The notes under the pieces: generated by a model
Databases searched by the model: none
Seen by the model: only the letters and a program-made list of their open reading frames with translations
What the model was told of the DNA's origin: nothing
Translations under genes and position numbers: made by a program
In this document: positions 15,293 through 24,601 of the stretch, one piece after another
Layout of the letters: every line of letters starts with the position of its first letter
Numbering within the stretch: position 1 is the stretch's first letter
Assembly: GCA_964457335.1 (NCBI GenBank)
Contig: CAYWGD010000025.1
Location: 1 to 64,000, forward strand
Direction: 5' to 3'
Source of the DNA: CAJBVW01 sp964457335
Lineage (GTDB): Bacteria; Myxococcota_A; UBA796; SXON01
Length of the DNA: 64,000 bases

Positions 15293-15365
15293 GGCCAAGT
15301 AGCTCAGTTGGTAGAGCAGGGGACTGAAAATCCCCGTGTCGGCGGTTCAACTCCGTCCTTGGCCA
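15293..15365 (+). tRNA. tRNA-Phe(GAA)
   Basis: Complete cloverleaf: acceptor GGCCAAG/CTTGGCC, D arm with AGCTCAGTTGGTAGAGC, anticodon stem GGGGA/TCCCC with loop CTGAAAA giving GAA, and T arm containing GGTTCAACTCC. The discriminator is A; the next bases are CCT so the CCA must be added. A reading frame for a small lipoprotein begins within its last codon-sized units. Confidence 0.97.
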
Positions 15366-15679
15366 CCTTCCTTCTCTGCGTCGTGAGCGCCCTCTCGGGC
15401 TGTTCCGACGACCCCTGCGCCCAGCTCTGTCTCGACCTGGTCGAGCAATTGGACGAGTGCCGCCCCGAGTGGGGGCTCACCTGGGAGGCCTTCGGCGCGG
15501 AGTCCCGCGCCGACTGGCGCACCCGTTGCCAGAACGACTGGGACACGGTGCGCGCCGACCTCGAGGCCCGCGAGGTGCCCGCGGCCGAGGACCAGTGCCT
15601 GGACGCGAGCGCCGACCTCGTCGCGCTGCAGGACGGCGACACCACCTGCGACGTGCTCCGGGCGCTGTACGTCGAGTGA
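15359..15679 (+). CDS. Small Cys-rich lipoprotein overlapping tRNA-Phe
   Basis: An open frame runs directly out of tRNA-Phe. Starting at the TTG inside the acceptor stem (15359) it gives 106 residues with a signal-like stretch ATFLLCVVSALSGC whose LSGC is a lipobox. The mature part has six more Cys (PCAQLC, ECRP, TRC, QC, TC) and is acidic. A GTG at 15384 would leave too short a signal. The frame continues upstream through the tRNA, but that part cannot be coding. It may be transcribed from the tRNA promoter and released by tRNA 3' processing. The start is uncertain and I do not recognise the family. Confidence 0.5.
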   Translation: MATFLLCVVSALSGCSDDPCAQLCLDLVEQLDECRPEWGLTWEAFGAESRADWRTRCQNDWDTVRADLEAREVPAAEDQCLDASADLVALQDGDTTCDVLRALYVE

Positions 15680-15691
15680 AGGGGGAGCTGG

Positions 15692-15752
15692 GCACCTCGC
15701 GCGCGGACGCGCGAGTGCGTCGGCCGCGGTGCCTCCGAGGGGCGTCGGAGGC
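15692..15752. terminator. Two hairpins between convergent genes
   Basis: Two strong dyads fill the gap between the lipoprotein stop and the NtrC-type regulator stop: CTCGCGCG/CGCGCGAG (15696-15703 with 15708-15715, loop CGGA) and GCCTCCGA/TCGGAGGC (15731-15738 with 15745-15752). Neither has a U-tract. They probably stop or block transcription from both sides. Confidence 0.5.
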
Positions 15753-15761
15753 TCCGGTGCC

Positions 15762-17198
<1,437 letters not shown>

Positions 17199-17211
17199 GC
17201 GCGGCTCCCGG

Positions 17212-19665
17212 TCACTCGATCTCCAGCCGGTAGGGCAGGAGCGCGAACACGTGGTCGCCCTCGAGCGCCGCGTAGGTCCAGAAGGCGCGCACCTCGGTCG
17301 GCACCTCGACCTTGGGCTGGAGGGCCCGCGCGATCTGCGCCTTCGCGTGCACGACGCGCGCGCCCAGGTCGCCGCCGCCCGACCAGGGGTCGAACGTCAC
17401 GAGCGTGTAGGGCGCGTCGAGCCGCATTCCGGCCTCGACGCGGGCGTGGTCGATGGCCTCGAAGAAGCCGCCGTGCTCGTCCACGAGGCCCTGCTCCTTC
17501 GCGTCGCGGCCGGACCACACGCGGCCCTGGGCGATCTCCTCGACCCGCTCCGGCGCGAGCTGGCGGCCGTCCTGGACCTTCACCTTGAACTGCCGGTAGG
17601 TGTCCTCGATCATCCGATCGAGCGCGGCGAACTCCACGTCGTCGAAAGGGCGCGACATGCTGTACATTCCGGCGTTGCGGCCGCGGTCGTACTGCTCGGT
17701 GTGGATGTCGAGCTTCTCGAAGAGCCCCCGCGCGCTGTACTTGCCGCCGTAGACGCCGATGGAGCCGGTGACCGTGGAGGGGAGGGCGTAGATCGCGTCC
17801 GCCCCGGCGGCGACGTAGTAGCCGCCGCTCGCGGCGTACCCGCCCATGCTCACGATGACGGGCTTGCCCTCGTCGCGCACGCGCTTCACCGCGCGCCAGA
17901 TCTCGTCCGACGCGAACGCCGAGCCGCCAGGGCTGTCGACGCGCAGGACGACGGCCTTGATGGCGTCGGTGCGCCGCGCCTGGTCGAGCGCGCGCACGAT
18001 CGTCTCGCTGCCGGTCGCCTCGCCGCCGAGGAGCCCGCCGGGGCTGCTCTCGCCGCTGGCGATCACCCCGTCGACCACCACGACCGCGACCGCGCGCTGC
18101 GGCTCCCAGCCCGAGGTGTCGGGTGAAGTGCCGTAGTCCTCGTCGCGCGAGAAGCCCTCGGGGAAGGCGCCGTCGAGCTCCTCGCGGAGCTCGTCCGGGT
18201 AGACGAGCCCGTCGACGAGGCCGTTCTTGAGCGCCTCGTCGCTGGTGAACGGCCCCTTGTCGACGAGGGCGCGGATCTCGTCCGGCGACTTGCCGCGCCC
18301 GACGGCGATGCCCTCGACGAGGCCCGTGTACAGGTCGTCGAGGAGCTCGTTCATCTCGAAGCGCGCGGGGTCGGTGGAGCGCGACTCGGTGAAGGTCTCC
18401 GGCGCGGACTTGTACTGCCCCCGCTTGGCGTACTGCGCCTCGACGCCGACGAGCTCGAGCGCGCCGCGGAGGAACATCGTCTCCGCGCCGAGCCCGACGA
18501 GGTCGAGCTGGCCGGCGGGGTGCAGGTACACCTTGTCGCAGGCCGTGGCGAGGAGGTAGCCCGTGTTCGACGCCTCGCCGTCCAGGTAGGCCACGACGGG
18601 CTTCCCGTTCTGGCGCGCGAGCTTGAGCACGGCGCGGATCTCCTCGACCTGCGCCATGCTGAAGGGCGCGGCCTCGATCTCGACGAGGAGGCCGCGCACC
18701 TGCGGGTCCTGCGCCGCGTCGCGCATGCGCCGGAGCAGCGTCAGGTAGCCCTCGGGGGGCGCGGAGAAGAGCCCGCCCTGCGGGTTGTAGGGGTAGCTGC
18801 CGTCGAGCTCGAAGGTCGCGACCTGGCGCCGGGCGCGGAAGAGCTGGTCGTCCTGCGGGATGCTCTGGACGTAGCCGCCGAGCCCGAGCGCGCCGCTCGC
18901 GTCCTGCACGTTCGTCCGGGCGGTCACGCCCACGCCGAGGTCCGCGAAGCGCAGCTCCAGCGCGCCGCCGACGTTCACGTCGGCGAGGTCGTCGAGCGCC
19001 TCGTCGGCGAACAGGCGCACCCACACCCCGCGCGCCGGCTTCAGCCGGACGCTGGCCTGGAGGCGCTGCTGGAGCGGGCTCGCGGGCGGCGCGTCGGCGA
19101 TCCAGTCCACGCCGAAGGTGACGGTGTCCCCGGCGGGGCGGACCGCCACGCCGGCGCCGTAGCGCGTGTTGACGCCGAGCTCGGGGGCGGGGCTCCCGAG
19201 GTTCTGCACCACGCCGCCGAGGCCGATGAACGGCGCGGGGCGCCAGCCGAGCCCGAGGTCCCAGCTCACGAAGTTGTCGTCCCCGCCGTCGGGGAGCTGC
19301 CAGTTGAAGGTGCTGCCGAACGAGATGGTCTCGGTGAGGCGCACCGAGGCGCCGCTGGAGACCGTCCACCAGCCGGGGGCCGTTCCCGCCTCGGTGGCGC
19401 CGGGCACCTGTCGGTAGCCGATCCCCGCCCCCACGCCACTTCCCGTCGTCGCGACCGTGAGGCCGTTCAGCGCACCGGCGCCGCTCGAGTCGTAGTAGAG
19501 CGCGTAGCCGGCGTCCCGATCGAAATTCATCAGGGCCGGGTTGGAGAACAGGACGTGGACCCCGTCCTCCCCGGCGAGGCTGCGGAACGGGAGCTCGGGC
19601 CTCTCCACGCCCCCCGCGCGCGCGGCCGGGAGGAGAAGCAGGGAGGCGATCACGGGCAGGGGCAT
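17212..19665 (-). CDS. sppA: SppA-type signal peptide peptidase with N-terminal beta-barrel-like domain
   Basis: 817 residues. The C-terminal 530 form a double-domain (67K type) SppA of family S49, which degrades cleaved signal peptides in the membrane or periplasm: the base Lys is Lys 419 in RGQYKSAPETF and the nucleophile is Ser 613 in GGYAASGGYY, with DSPGGS at 577-582. The first 17 residues are a signal peptide. Residues about 30-275 do not belong to SppA; they alternate short amphipathic strands with Gly/Asp turns and open with LFSNPALM, much like FadL/PorV-type outer-membrane barrels. The ATG at 19665 is chosen because GGAG precedes it and the signal peptide follows; longer readings lack one. 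Confidence 0.85.
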   Translation of the reverse strand: MPLPVIASLLLLPAARAGGVERPELPFRSLAGEDGVHVLFSNPALMNFDRDAGYALYYDSSGAGALNGLTVATTGSGVGAGIGYRQVPGATEAGTAPGWWTVSSGASVRLTETISFGSTFNWQLPDGGDDNFVSWDLGLGWRPAPFIGLGGVVQNLGSPAPELGVNTRYGAGVAVRPAGDTVTFGVDWIADAPPASPLQQRLQASVRLKPARGVWVRLFADEALDDLADVNVGGALELRFADLGVGVTARTNVQDASGALGLGGYVQSIPQDDQLFRARRQVATFELDGSYPYNPQGGLFSAPPEGYLTLLRRMRDAAQDPQVRGLLVEIEAAPFSMAQVEEIRAVLKLARQNGKPVVAYLDGEASNTGYLLATACDKVYLHPAGQLDLVGLGAETMFLRGALELVGVEAQYAKRGQYKSAPETFTESRSTDPARFEMNELLDDLYTGLVEGIAVGRGKSPDEIRALVDKGPFTSDEALKNGLVDGLVYPDELREELDGAFPEGFSRDEDYGTSPDTSGWEPQRAVAVVVVDGVIASGESSPGGLLGGEATGSETIVRALDQARRTDAIKAVVLRVDSPGGSAFASDEIWRAVKRVRDEGKPVIVSMGGYAASGGYYVAAGADAIYALPSTVTGSIGVYGGKYSARGLFEKLDIHTEQYDRGRNAGMYSMSRPFDDVEFAALDRMIEDTYRQFKVKVQDGRQLAPERVEEIAQGRVWSGRDAKEQGLVDEHGGFFEAIDHARVEAGMRLDAPYTLVTFDPWSGGGDLGARVVHAKAQIARALQPKVEVPTEVRAFWTYAALEGDHVFALLPYRLEIE

Positions 19666-19937
19666 CGAGGCTCCGTTGCGCGGGCGATAATAACTGCCCG
19701 TTCCGGGGGTGGACGCGCGCCTGCGCGCGCCGCCCTTCCGGTCGGTGGCCGCGCGGGTGGCAAGGCCGAAGCTCGACCGACATTCAGCGATGGGGACGCA
19801 TGTCGTGTTTTTCGTTCGGGGATCTTGCGGCGGAGAAAGACTCGCGAGAGAGTGACGGTCGGGTTCCACCCCCAGCCGTCCCGCTCACCCCGCGCTCCGG
19901 TGTCAAACTGGACCGAGCACCTCCCCCCGGGTTCCCC
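19666..19937. other. Divergent intergenic region sppA / dacB
   Basis: 272 bases between two divergent exported-protein genes, so both promoters should lie here. For sppA, TATTAT on the minus strand (19687-19692) is a fair -10 but has no matching -35. For dacB nothing convincing is seen. A T5 run occurs near 19805. No small gene was found. Confidence 0.5.
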
Positions 19938-21533
19938 ATGCGCCTCCGCCAGAGCCTCGCGCTGCTCCTCGCCCTCGCCGTGCCGGCGTTCGCCCAGGAC
20001 CCGCAGCTGCCTCCGAAGGGGAGCGACGCCCCGGCCGAAGCCGTCCCGGTCGCGGACGCGCCGACCGGGGCCGCGGTGGCCCCGCCCACGCTCGCCACGG
20101 CCCTGCACGCCTCGCCGCTCGCGACCCTGCTCTCGGGCGTCACCGAGGACCCGATCTTCGCGTCCGCGGCGGTGAGCGTGCAGGTGGTGAACGTGCGCAC
20201 CGGCGAGGAGGTCTACGCCTGGGGCGACGACCGGGCGCTGGTCCCCGCCAGCACCATGAAGCTCCTCACGACAGCGGCGGCGCTCCGCACGCTCGGCCCC
20301 GGCTACCGCTTCCCCACCTGGGTGCTGCACGACGGCGAGCTCGGCGCGGACGGCGTCCTCGCGGGCAGCCTCTACGTGAAGGGGCAGGGCGACCCGACGA
20401 TGGTGGTCGAGCGGATGTGGCGCCTCGCGCAGGACCTCAAGAACCAGGGCGTGCGCGAAGTGAAGGGGGACGTCGTGTTCGACGACACCTACTTCGCGGG
20501 CTCCACGCTCGTGCCGGGGTGGGACAAGGAGGAGGACCTTGAGTCCGGCCCGACCTATTTCGCCACCCTCGGCGCGCTCTCGGTGAACTACAACGTGGCC
20601 ACCCTGGTGGTGCGCCCCGGCGCGGGCACCGGGCAGCCGGCGTTCGTCGAGCTGGACACGCCCACGCCGGCGGTCGTGGTCGAGAACCACGTGGTGACCG
20701 GTCGGAAGGGGAGCTCCCCCCGCATCAAGATCGAGCGGAAGCTCGACGAGGAGACGGGGAAGATCACGACCTTCACGCTGACGGGCAGCTACCCGGCGGA
20801 GGGCGAGACCGAGCTCTACTACCGGACCATCGCCGACCCGCTGGGCAACTACATCGGCGCGATGCAGTCGGTCTTCCGGCAGCAGGGCATCAAGGTGAAG
20901 GGGCAGTGGAAGGCGGGCGCGAGCGCACCCGACGCCGAGCTCCTCCTCCGGTCCGAGTCCGTGCCGCTGACCGACATCATCTCGATGACCAGCAAGCACT
21001 CGAACAACTTCATGGCCGAGCAGCTGCTCCGGTCGATGGGCGCCGAGCGCCAGGGGCTCCCGGGGACCACCGAGAAGGGTGTGCGCGTCGTCGCGGACTA
21101 CCTCACGGGGCTCGGCATCCCGGCGGACGAGTACAAGCTCGTCAACGGGTCGGGGCTCTCGCGCGAGCTCGTGCTGCGCCCGAGCGCCATCAACGCCGTG
21201 CTGGTCGACATGCACCGCAGCCCGGAGTTCGGGCCCGAGTTCGTGGCGAGCCTCTCGGTGGGCGGGCGCGACGGGACGCTCTGGTCCCGGTTCCGCGAAG
21301 AGGGCATGGCGGGCAGGGTAAGGGGCAAGACAGGCACCCTTTCCGGGGTGCACTGCCTGTCCGGCTACGTGCACGCTGCGGACGACGAGATCTACGCTTT
21401 CACCTTCCTCGTGAACGAGATCGACGGCGCCTTGTCGCGGGCGCGTAAGGCACATGATCGGCTCGTCGTGACGCTGGCCGGGACCACCGGAAACGTGGCG
21501 GACGGCGCGGATTCCGAGACGCCGTCCGAATGA
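19938..21533 (+). CDS. dacB: D-alanyl-D-alanine carboxypeptidase/endopeptidase (PBP4 type)
   Basis: 531 residues, family S13. A signal peptide (MRLRQSLALLLALAVPAFAQ) is followed by an Ala/Pro-rich spacer and the penicilloyl-serine transferase motifs: SxxK as Ser 105-Lys 108 in PASTMKLL, SxN in KHSNNFMAEQ and KTG in RGKTGTLSG. It trims pentapeptides and may cut cross-links in the periplasm. The ATG at 19938 is preferred because it starts the signal peptide; the frame is open further upstream. No strong ribosome site is seen. A sigma70-like promoter for the next gene follows its stop. Confidence 0.93.
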   Translation: MRLRQSLALLLALAVPAFAQDPQLPPKGSDAPAEAVPVADAPTGAAVAPPTLATALHASPLATLLSGVTEDPIFASAAVSVQVVNVRTGEEVYAWGDDRALVPASTMKLLTTAAALRTLGPGYRFPTWVLHDGELGADGVLAGSLYVKGQGDPTMVVERMWRLAQDLKNQGVREVKGDVVFDDTYFAGSTLVPGWDKEEDLESGPTYFATLGALSVNYNVATLVVRPGAGTGQPAFVELDTPTPAVVVENHVVTGRKGSSPRIKIERKLDEETGKITTFTLTGSYPAEGETELYYRTIADPLGNYIGAMQSVFRQQGIKVKGQWKAGASAPDAELLLRSESVPLTDIISMTSKHSNNFMAEQLLRSMGAERQGLPGTTEKGVRVVADYLTGLGIPADEYKLVNGSGLSRELVLRPSAINAVLVDMHRSPEFGPEFVASLSVGGRDGTLWSRFREEGMAGRVRGKTGTLSGVHCLSGYVHAADDEIYAFTFLVNEIDGALSRARKAHDRLVVTLAGTTGNVADGADSETPSE

Positions 21534-21567
21534 GCGCACGCGGGCCGTCCCCTTGGCGGTCTGTGCT

Positions 21568-21597
21568 TTGACACGGTACGTGACGGGTCGGTATGGT
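21568..21597 (+). promoter_or_regulatory. Promoter of the Glt-like operon
   Basis: TTGACA (21568-21573, a perfect -35), 18 bases, then TATGGT (21592-21597). The next gene starts 31 bases on with GGGAG 8 bases before its ATG. This is the only convincing promoter before the run of overlapping genes that reaches to about 29.6 kb. Confidence 0.65.
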
Positions 21598-21627
21598 CGG
21601 CTCTGCCGATCTCGCGGGAGTAGAACG

Positions 21628-22281
21628 ATGCGTCGTCATTGCTGGTGGGCGGTCCTGATCGGGCTGGGGATGGGAAGCGCGCCGGCGGTCGCCCAGGAGG
21701 GCTCCGGTGTCACCGAAGAGCCGTTGGAGATGACCACCACCGACGACGCGGGGGACTTCAACAAGGAGCTCCTCAACGTCGAAGAGCAGGTGGACGGCCT
21801 CAAGGAGCGGGTCTTCCGGTCCAAGGCCACGCTCCAGCTGCTCAAGGAGATCGTCATCCAGGGGGCCTCCTCCGGCGCCCGGGCGACGATCTGGCACGAG
21901 AACAAGCTGGGCACGGGCTTCAAGCTGGAGAGCGTGACCTACCTGCTCGACGGTCAGAGCAAGTTCAGCAAGTCCGACCCCAACGGCAGCCTGGACCAGA
22001 CCCGCGAGTTCAAGATCAGCGAGGGCGCGGTGCCGCCGGGCAGCCACAACCTCTCGGTGAACTTCAAGGTGCGGCCGACGGGCTTCGGCATCTTCAGCTA
22101 CGCCAAGAACTACGAGATCGACGTGCGCAGCAACTACGCCTTCGAGGCGGAGCTCGGCAAGGCGTGCACGGTCCGCAGCGTGCTGACCGACAAGGGCGGC
22201 GTCGCGAACAGCTTCGAGGAGCGCACGAAGGTCGACTTCCAGCTGAAGTGCGAGCGGATCTCCGATGCCGAGCAGCGGTAG
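21628..22281 (+). CDS. Exported protein at head of Glt-like operon
   Basis: 217 residues. Residues 1-22 are a signal peptide ending AVAQ. Residues 35-75 are acidic and helical with a heptad look (NVEEQVDGLKERVFRSKATLQLL). The rest looks like a beta-sandwich: KLESVTYLLDGQ, PPGSHNLSVNFKVRP and FGIFSYAKNYEIDV. Two Cys (TVRS and KCER contexts, about 180 and 210) could form a disulfide. The function is unknown, but the gene overlaps the next TPR gene by 17 bases, so it belongs to the same machine. Periplasmic location is inferred. Confidence 0.75.
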   Translation: MRRHCWWAVLIGLGMGSAPAVAQEGSGVTEEPLEMTTTDDAGDFNKELLNVEEQVDGLKERVFRSKATLQLLKEIVIQGASSGARATIWHENKLGTGFKLESVTYLLDGQSKFSKSDPNGSLDQTREFKISEGAVPPGSHNLSVNFKVRPTGFGIFSYAKNYEIDVRSNYAFEAELGKACTVRSVLTDKGGVANSFEERTKVDFQLKCERISDAEQR

Positions 22282-24601
22282 CTTCGGGCGCATCGGCCTC
22301 CTCCTCGCGCTCGTGGCCGCCTCCCCGGTCGCGTCCGCGGCCGAGCGCGTCGGTGGCATCAAGGAGCTCGAGCTGGACGCCGCCCGGCTCCAGAAGGAGT
22401 CGGAGGAGATCCGGCGGAACTTCACCGAGCGCTCGGGGCTCATCGGCGTGACCGAGGCGCGCGAGCGCTACGAGGACGCGCTGTACCTCTACCTGGTGAA
22501 GGACTACGAGAACGCCGCCACGTCGTTCTACATCCTCGTCCAGTCGCGCGCGCTCGGGAACATGGAGCTCGCCCGCGACTCCGAGTGGTACCTCGCGGAG
22601 TGCCTGTTCGAGATGTCGAACTACCGCACGTCCGAGGAGGCCTACCGCTCCATCGCGGAGAAGGGCAGCCAGCACCCGTACTTCCCGGACGCGATCCGCC
22701 GCCTGCTCGAGGTGTACGCGATCCTCGGGGACGTGGAGCGCTTCGACCGCTTCTACAACGACTTCATCGTGAGCGGGAAGGTGCCCGCCACCGAGCTGAT
22801 CAACTACACGCTCGCGAAGTCGTTCTACCGCCGCGGGGAGTTCAACCGCTCCAAGGCGATGTTCGAGAGCCTCCCACCCACGTCGCCGTACTACGGTCGC
22901 GCCCGCTACTTCCTCGGCGTCCTGATGATCCGGGAGAAGAACTACGCGCAGGCGATCGAGGAGTACCAGAAGGTCCAGGCGCTGATCCCGTCGGATCCCG
23001 ATCAGCAGCAGATCCTGGAGCTCTCCCAGCTCGCCCTGGCCCGGCTGTACTACGAGACCGGCAAGTTCAAGGAAGCCAACGAGTGGTACGGCAAGATCGG
23101 CGAGACCTCGCCGTACTTCGCCGACAAGCTCTACGAGTCCGTCTGGACGTACGTGAAGCAGGCCAACGCCGCGCCCGACGTGGAGAGCGCGCGCACGTAC
23201 TGGAAGGACGCGCTCGACCGTGTCGGGATCTTCCTCCTGGCCTTCCCCGAGCACCGCTACACGTCGGCGCTGAAGATCCTCCAGGGCCACCTCCACATGA
23301 AGCTCGAGGCCTACGAGGACGCGCGCGTGGCCTACGAGCGCGTGGTGGACGAGTACACCCCGCTGGTGGCCCGGCTCGACGCCGTGAACGGCCCCGACCA
23401 GCTCCGGCGGCTCCTCGAGGGCGCGTCCGGCGGCGACGCGGGCGTGTCCGAGCGCCTCCCGCCCTTCGCGATGGGTGCCTTGCTCTCCAACGACGACGTG
23501 TCCCGCGCCGCCCTGGCGTGGCGCGCCGTCGAGGGGCAGAAGCAGGAGCTCGCCGAGAGCGAGCGGATGGTGAAGGACCTCGAGGCCGCGCTCTCGGGCG
23601 GGTCGAACGTGCTCGGCGGGTTCGCTGCGGCGCGCCAGGAGATCGCGGGCATCCGCGGCGCGGCGCTGTCGATGCGCGATCGCCTGCTCGAGGCGGAGGC
23701 CATCTGGCTCAAGTCGCGCCTCCCCTCGCAGATGCGCGGCGAGATCGCGCAGTTCCAGAAGGAGCGGTCCGCCGTCCTCGTGTCGGTCACGGCGATCGAC
23801 GCCTCGGCCGACGTGTCGACCGATCGCGTCCAGGTCTACGAGGAGCAGGTCCGCGAGGTGCAGCAGCGCGCCTTCCGGCTCTCCCAGCTCGCGCAGGAGG
23901 CCAGGTCCCTCGCCGCGTCAACGGCGGAGCAGGTGGCCCAGAGCAAGCTCTCGATCGCCGATGCCGACCGCGTCCGCGCGGACATCGTCGTCCAGCAGAA
24001 GGAGCTGGACGCCATCCTGCTCGAGCTCCAGTCGCTGCAGGGCGACGTGGTGCGCAAGCGGGTGCTCCGGACCGTGGACAGCGGCCCGGTCACCGCCGAT
24101 GACGGCCGCCGCGAGGCTGTCGTGCGCCGGTACGGCGAGCTCCGCGCCCGGCTCCAGGGCTGGCGCGGCAGCGTCACGGACGCCGAGGCGTCGGCCTTCT
24201 ACGCCCAGACCGATCGGGTGTGGGCGGCGGTTGAGGCGCTCGAGGCGAGCACCGCGGACACGTCGAGCCTGCTGGCCGCCGCGGAGAGCCGCGAGATCGG
24301 CGCCGTACGCACTCGCCTCGCGCGGGAGTCGCAGCGCGTCGTCGAGCTGCGCCGCGACATCGAGCGCGGCTCCGCCGACGCCGAGGCCATCGCGCTGCGC
24401 GCCATCCGCACGGGAATCCGGGACCTCGAAGAGGAGTTCCGGGGGGACGTCCTCGAGGCCGACAAGGGCATCGTCGACGTGTACTGGCTGCGGAAGTCCG
24501 CGGCCTCCGACCAGATGACCGAGCTCGGGGAGGAGCAGGCCCGCCTGCTCCGCGAGCTGGACGACCAGTTCCGGATCGTCCGGGAGAACCTCGACCGATG
24601 A
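22265..24601 (+). CDS. Periplasmic TPR and coiled-coil protein
   Basis: 778 residues. A signal peptide (to about 26) is followed by TPR-type helical pairs from about 60 to 380 (YEDALYLYLVKDYENAATSF, YRTSEEAYRSIAEKG, FNRSKAMFESLPP, YAQAIEEYQKVQALIP). The second half is a long helical, coiled-coil region with heptads around 510-620 and 700-778. It should be a scaffold in the periplasm. The start overlaps the previous gene by 17 bases and the stop overlaps the next ATG (ATGA). In Myxococcus the glt clusters encode several TPR proteins of this kind (GltD, GltE, GltI); exact orthology cannot be claimed from sequence reading alone. Confidence 0.78.
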   Translation: MPSSGSFGRIGLLLALVAASPVASAAERVGGIKELELDAARLQKESEEIRRNFTERSGLIGVTEARERYEDALYLYLVKDYENAATSFYILVQSRALGNMELARDSEWYLAECLFEMSNYRTSEEAYRSIAEKGSQHPYFPDAIRRLLEVYAILGDVERFDRFYNDFIVSGKVPATELINYTLAKSFYRRGEFNRSKAMFESLPPTSPYYGRARYFLGVLMIREKNYAQAIEEYQKVQALIPSDPDQQQILELSQLALARLYYETGKFKEANEWYGKIGETSPYFADKLYESVWTYVKQANAAPDVESARTYWKDALDRVGIFLLAFPEHRYTSALKILQGHLHMKLEAYEDARVAYERVVDEYTPLVARLDAVNGPDQLRRLLEGASGGDAGVSERLPPFAMGALLSNDDVSRAALAWRAVEGQKQELAESERMVKDLEAALSGGSNVLGGFAAARQEIAGIRGAALSMRDRLLEAEAIWLKSRLPSQMRGEIAQFQKERSAVLVSVTAIDASADVSTDRVQVYEEQVREVQQRAFRLSQLAQEARSLAASTAEQVAQSKLSIADADRVRADIVVQQKELDAILLELQSLQGDVVRKRVLRTVDSGPVTADDGRREAVVRRYGELRARLQGWRGSVTDAEASAFYAQTDRVWAAVEALEASTADTSSLLAAAESREIGAVRTRLARESQRVVELRRDIERGSADAEAIALRAIRTGIRDLEEEFRGDVLEADKGIVDVYWLRKSAASDQMTELGEEQARLLRELDDQFRIVRENLDR

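Noticed and set aside
15257..15358. N-terminal extension of the small lipoprotein frame through tRNA-Phe
   Set aside because: The frame is open but the sequence is tRNA; the translated extension has no signal character and the lipobox would be too far inside.
19666..19869. N-terminal extension of SppA by 68 residues
   Set aside because: It would place the signal peptide inside the protein; the ATG at 19665 has a ribosome site directly before it.
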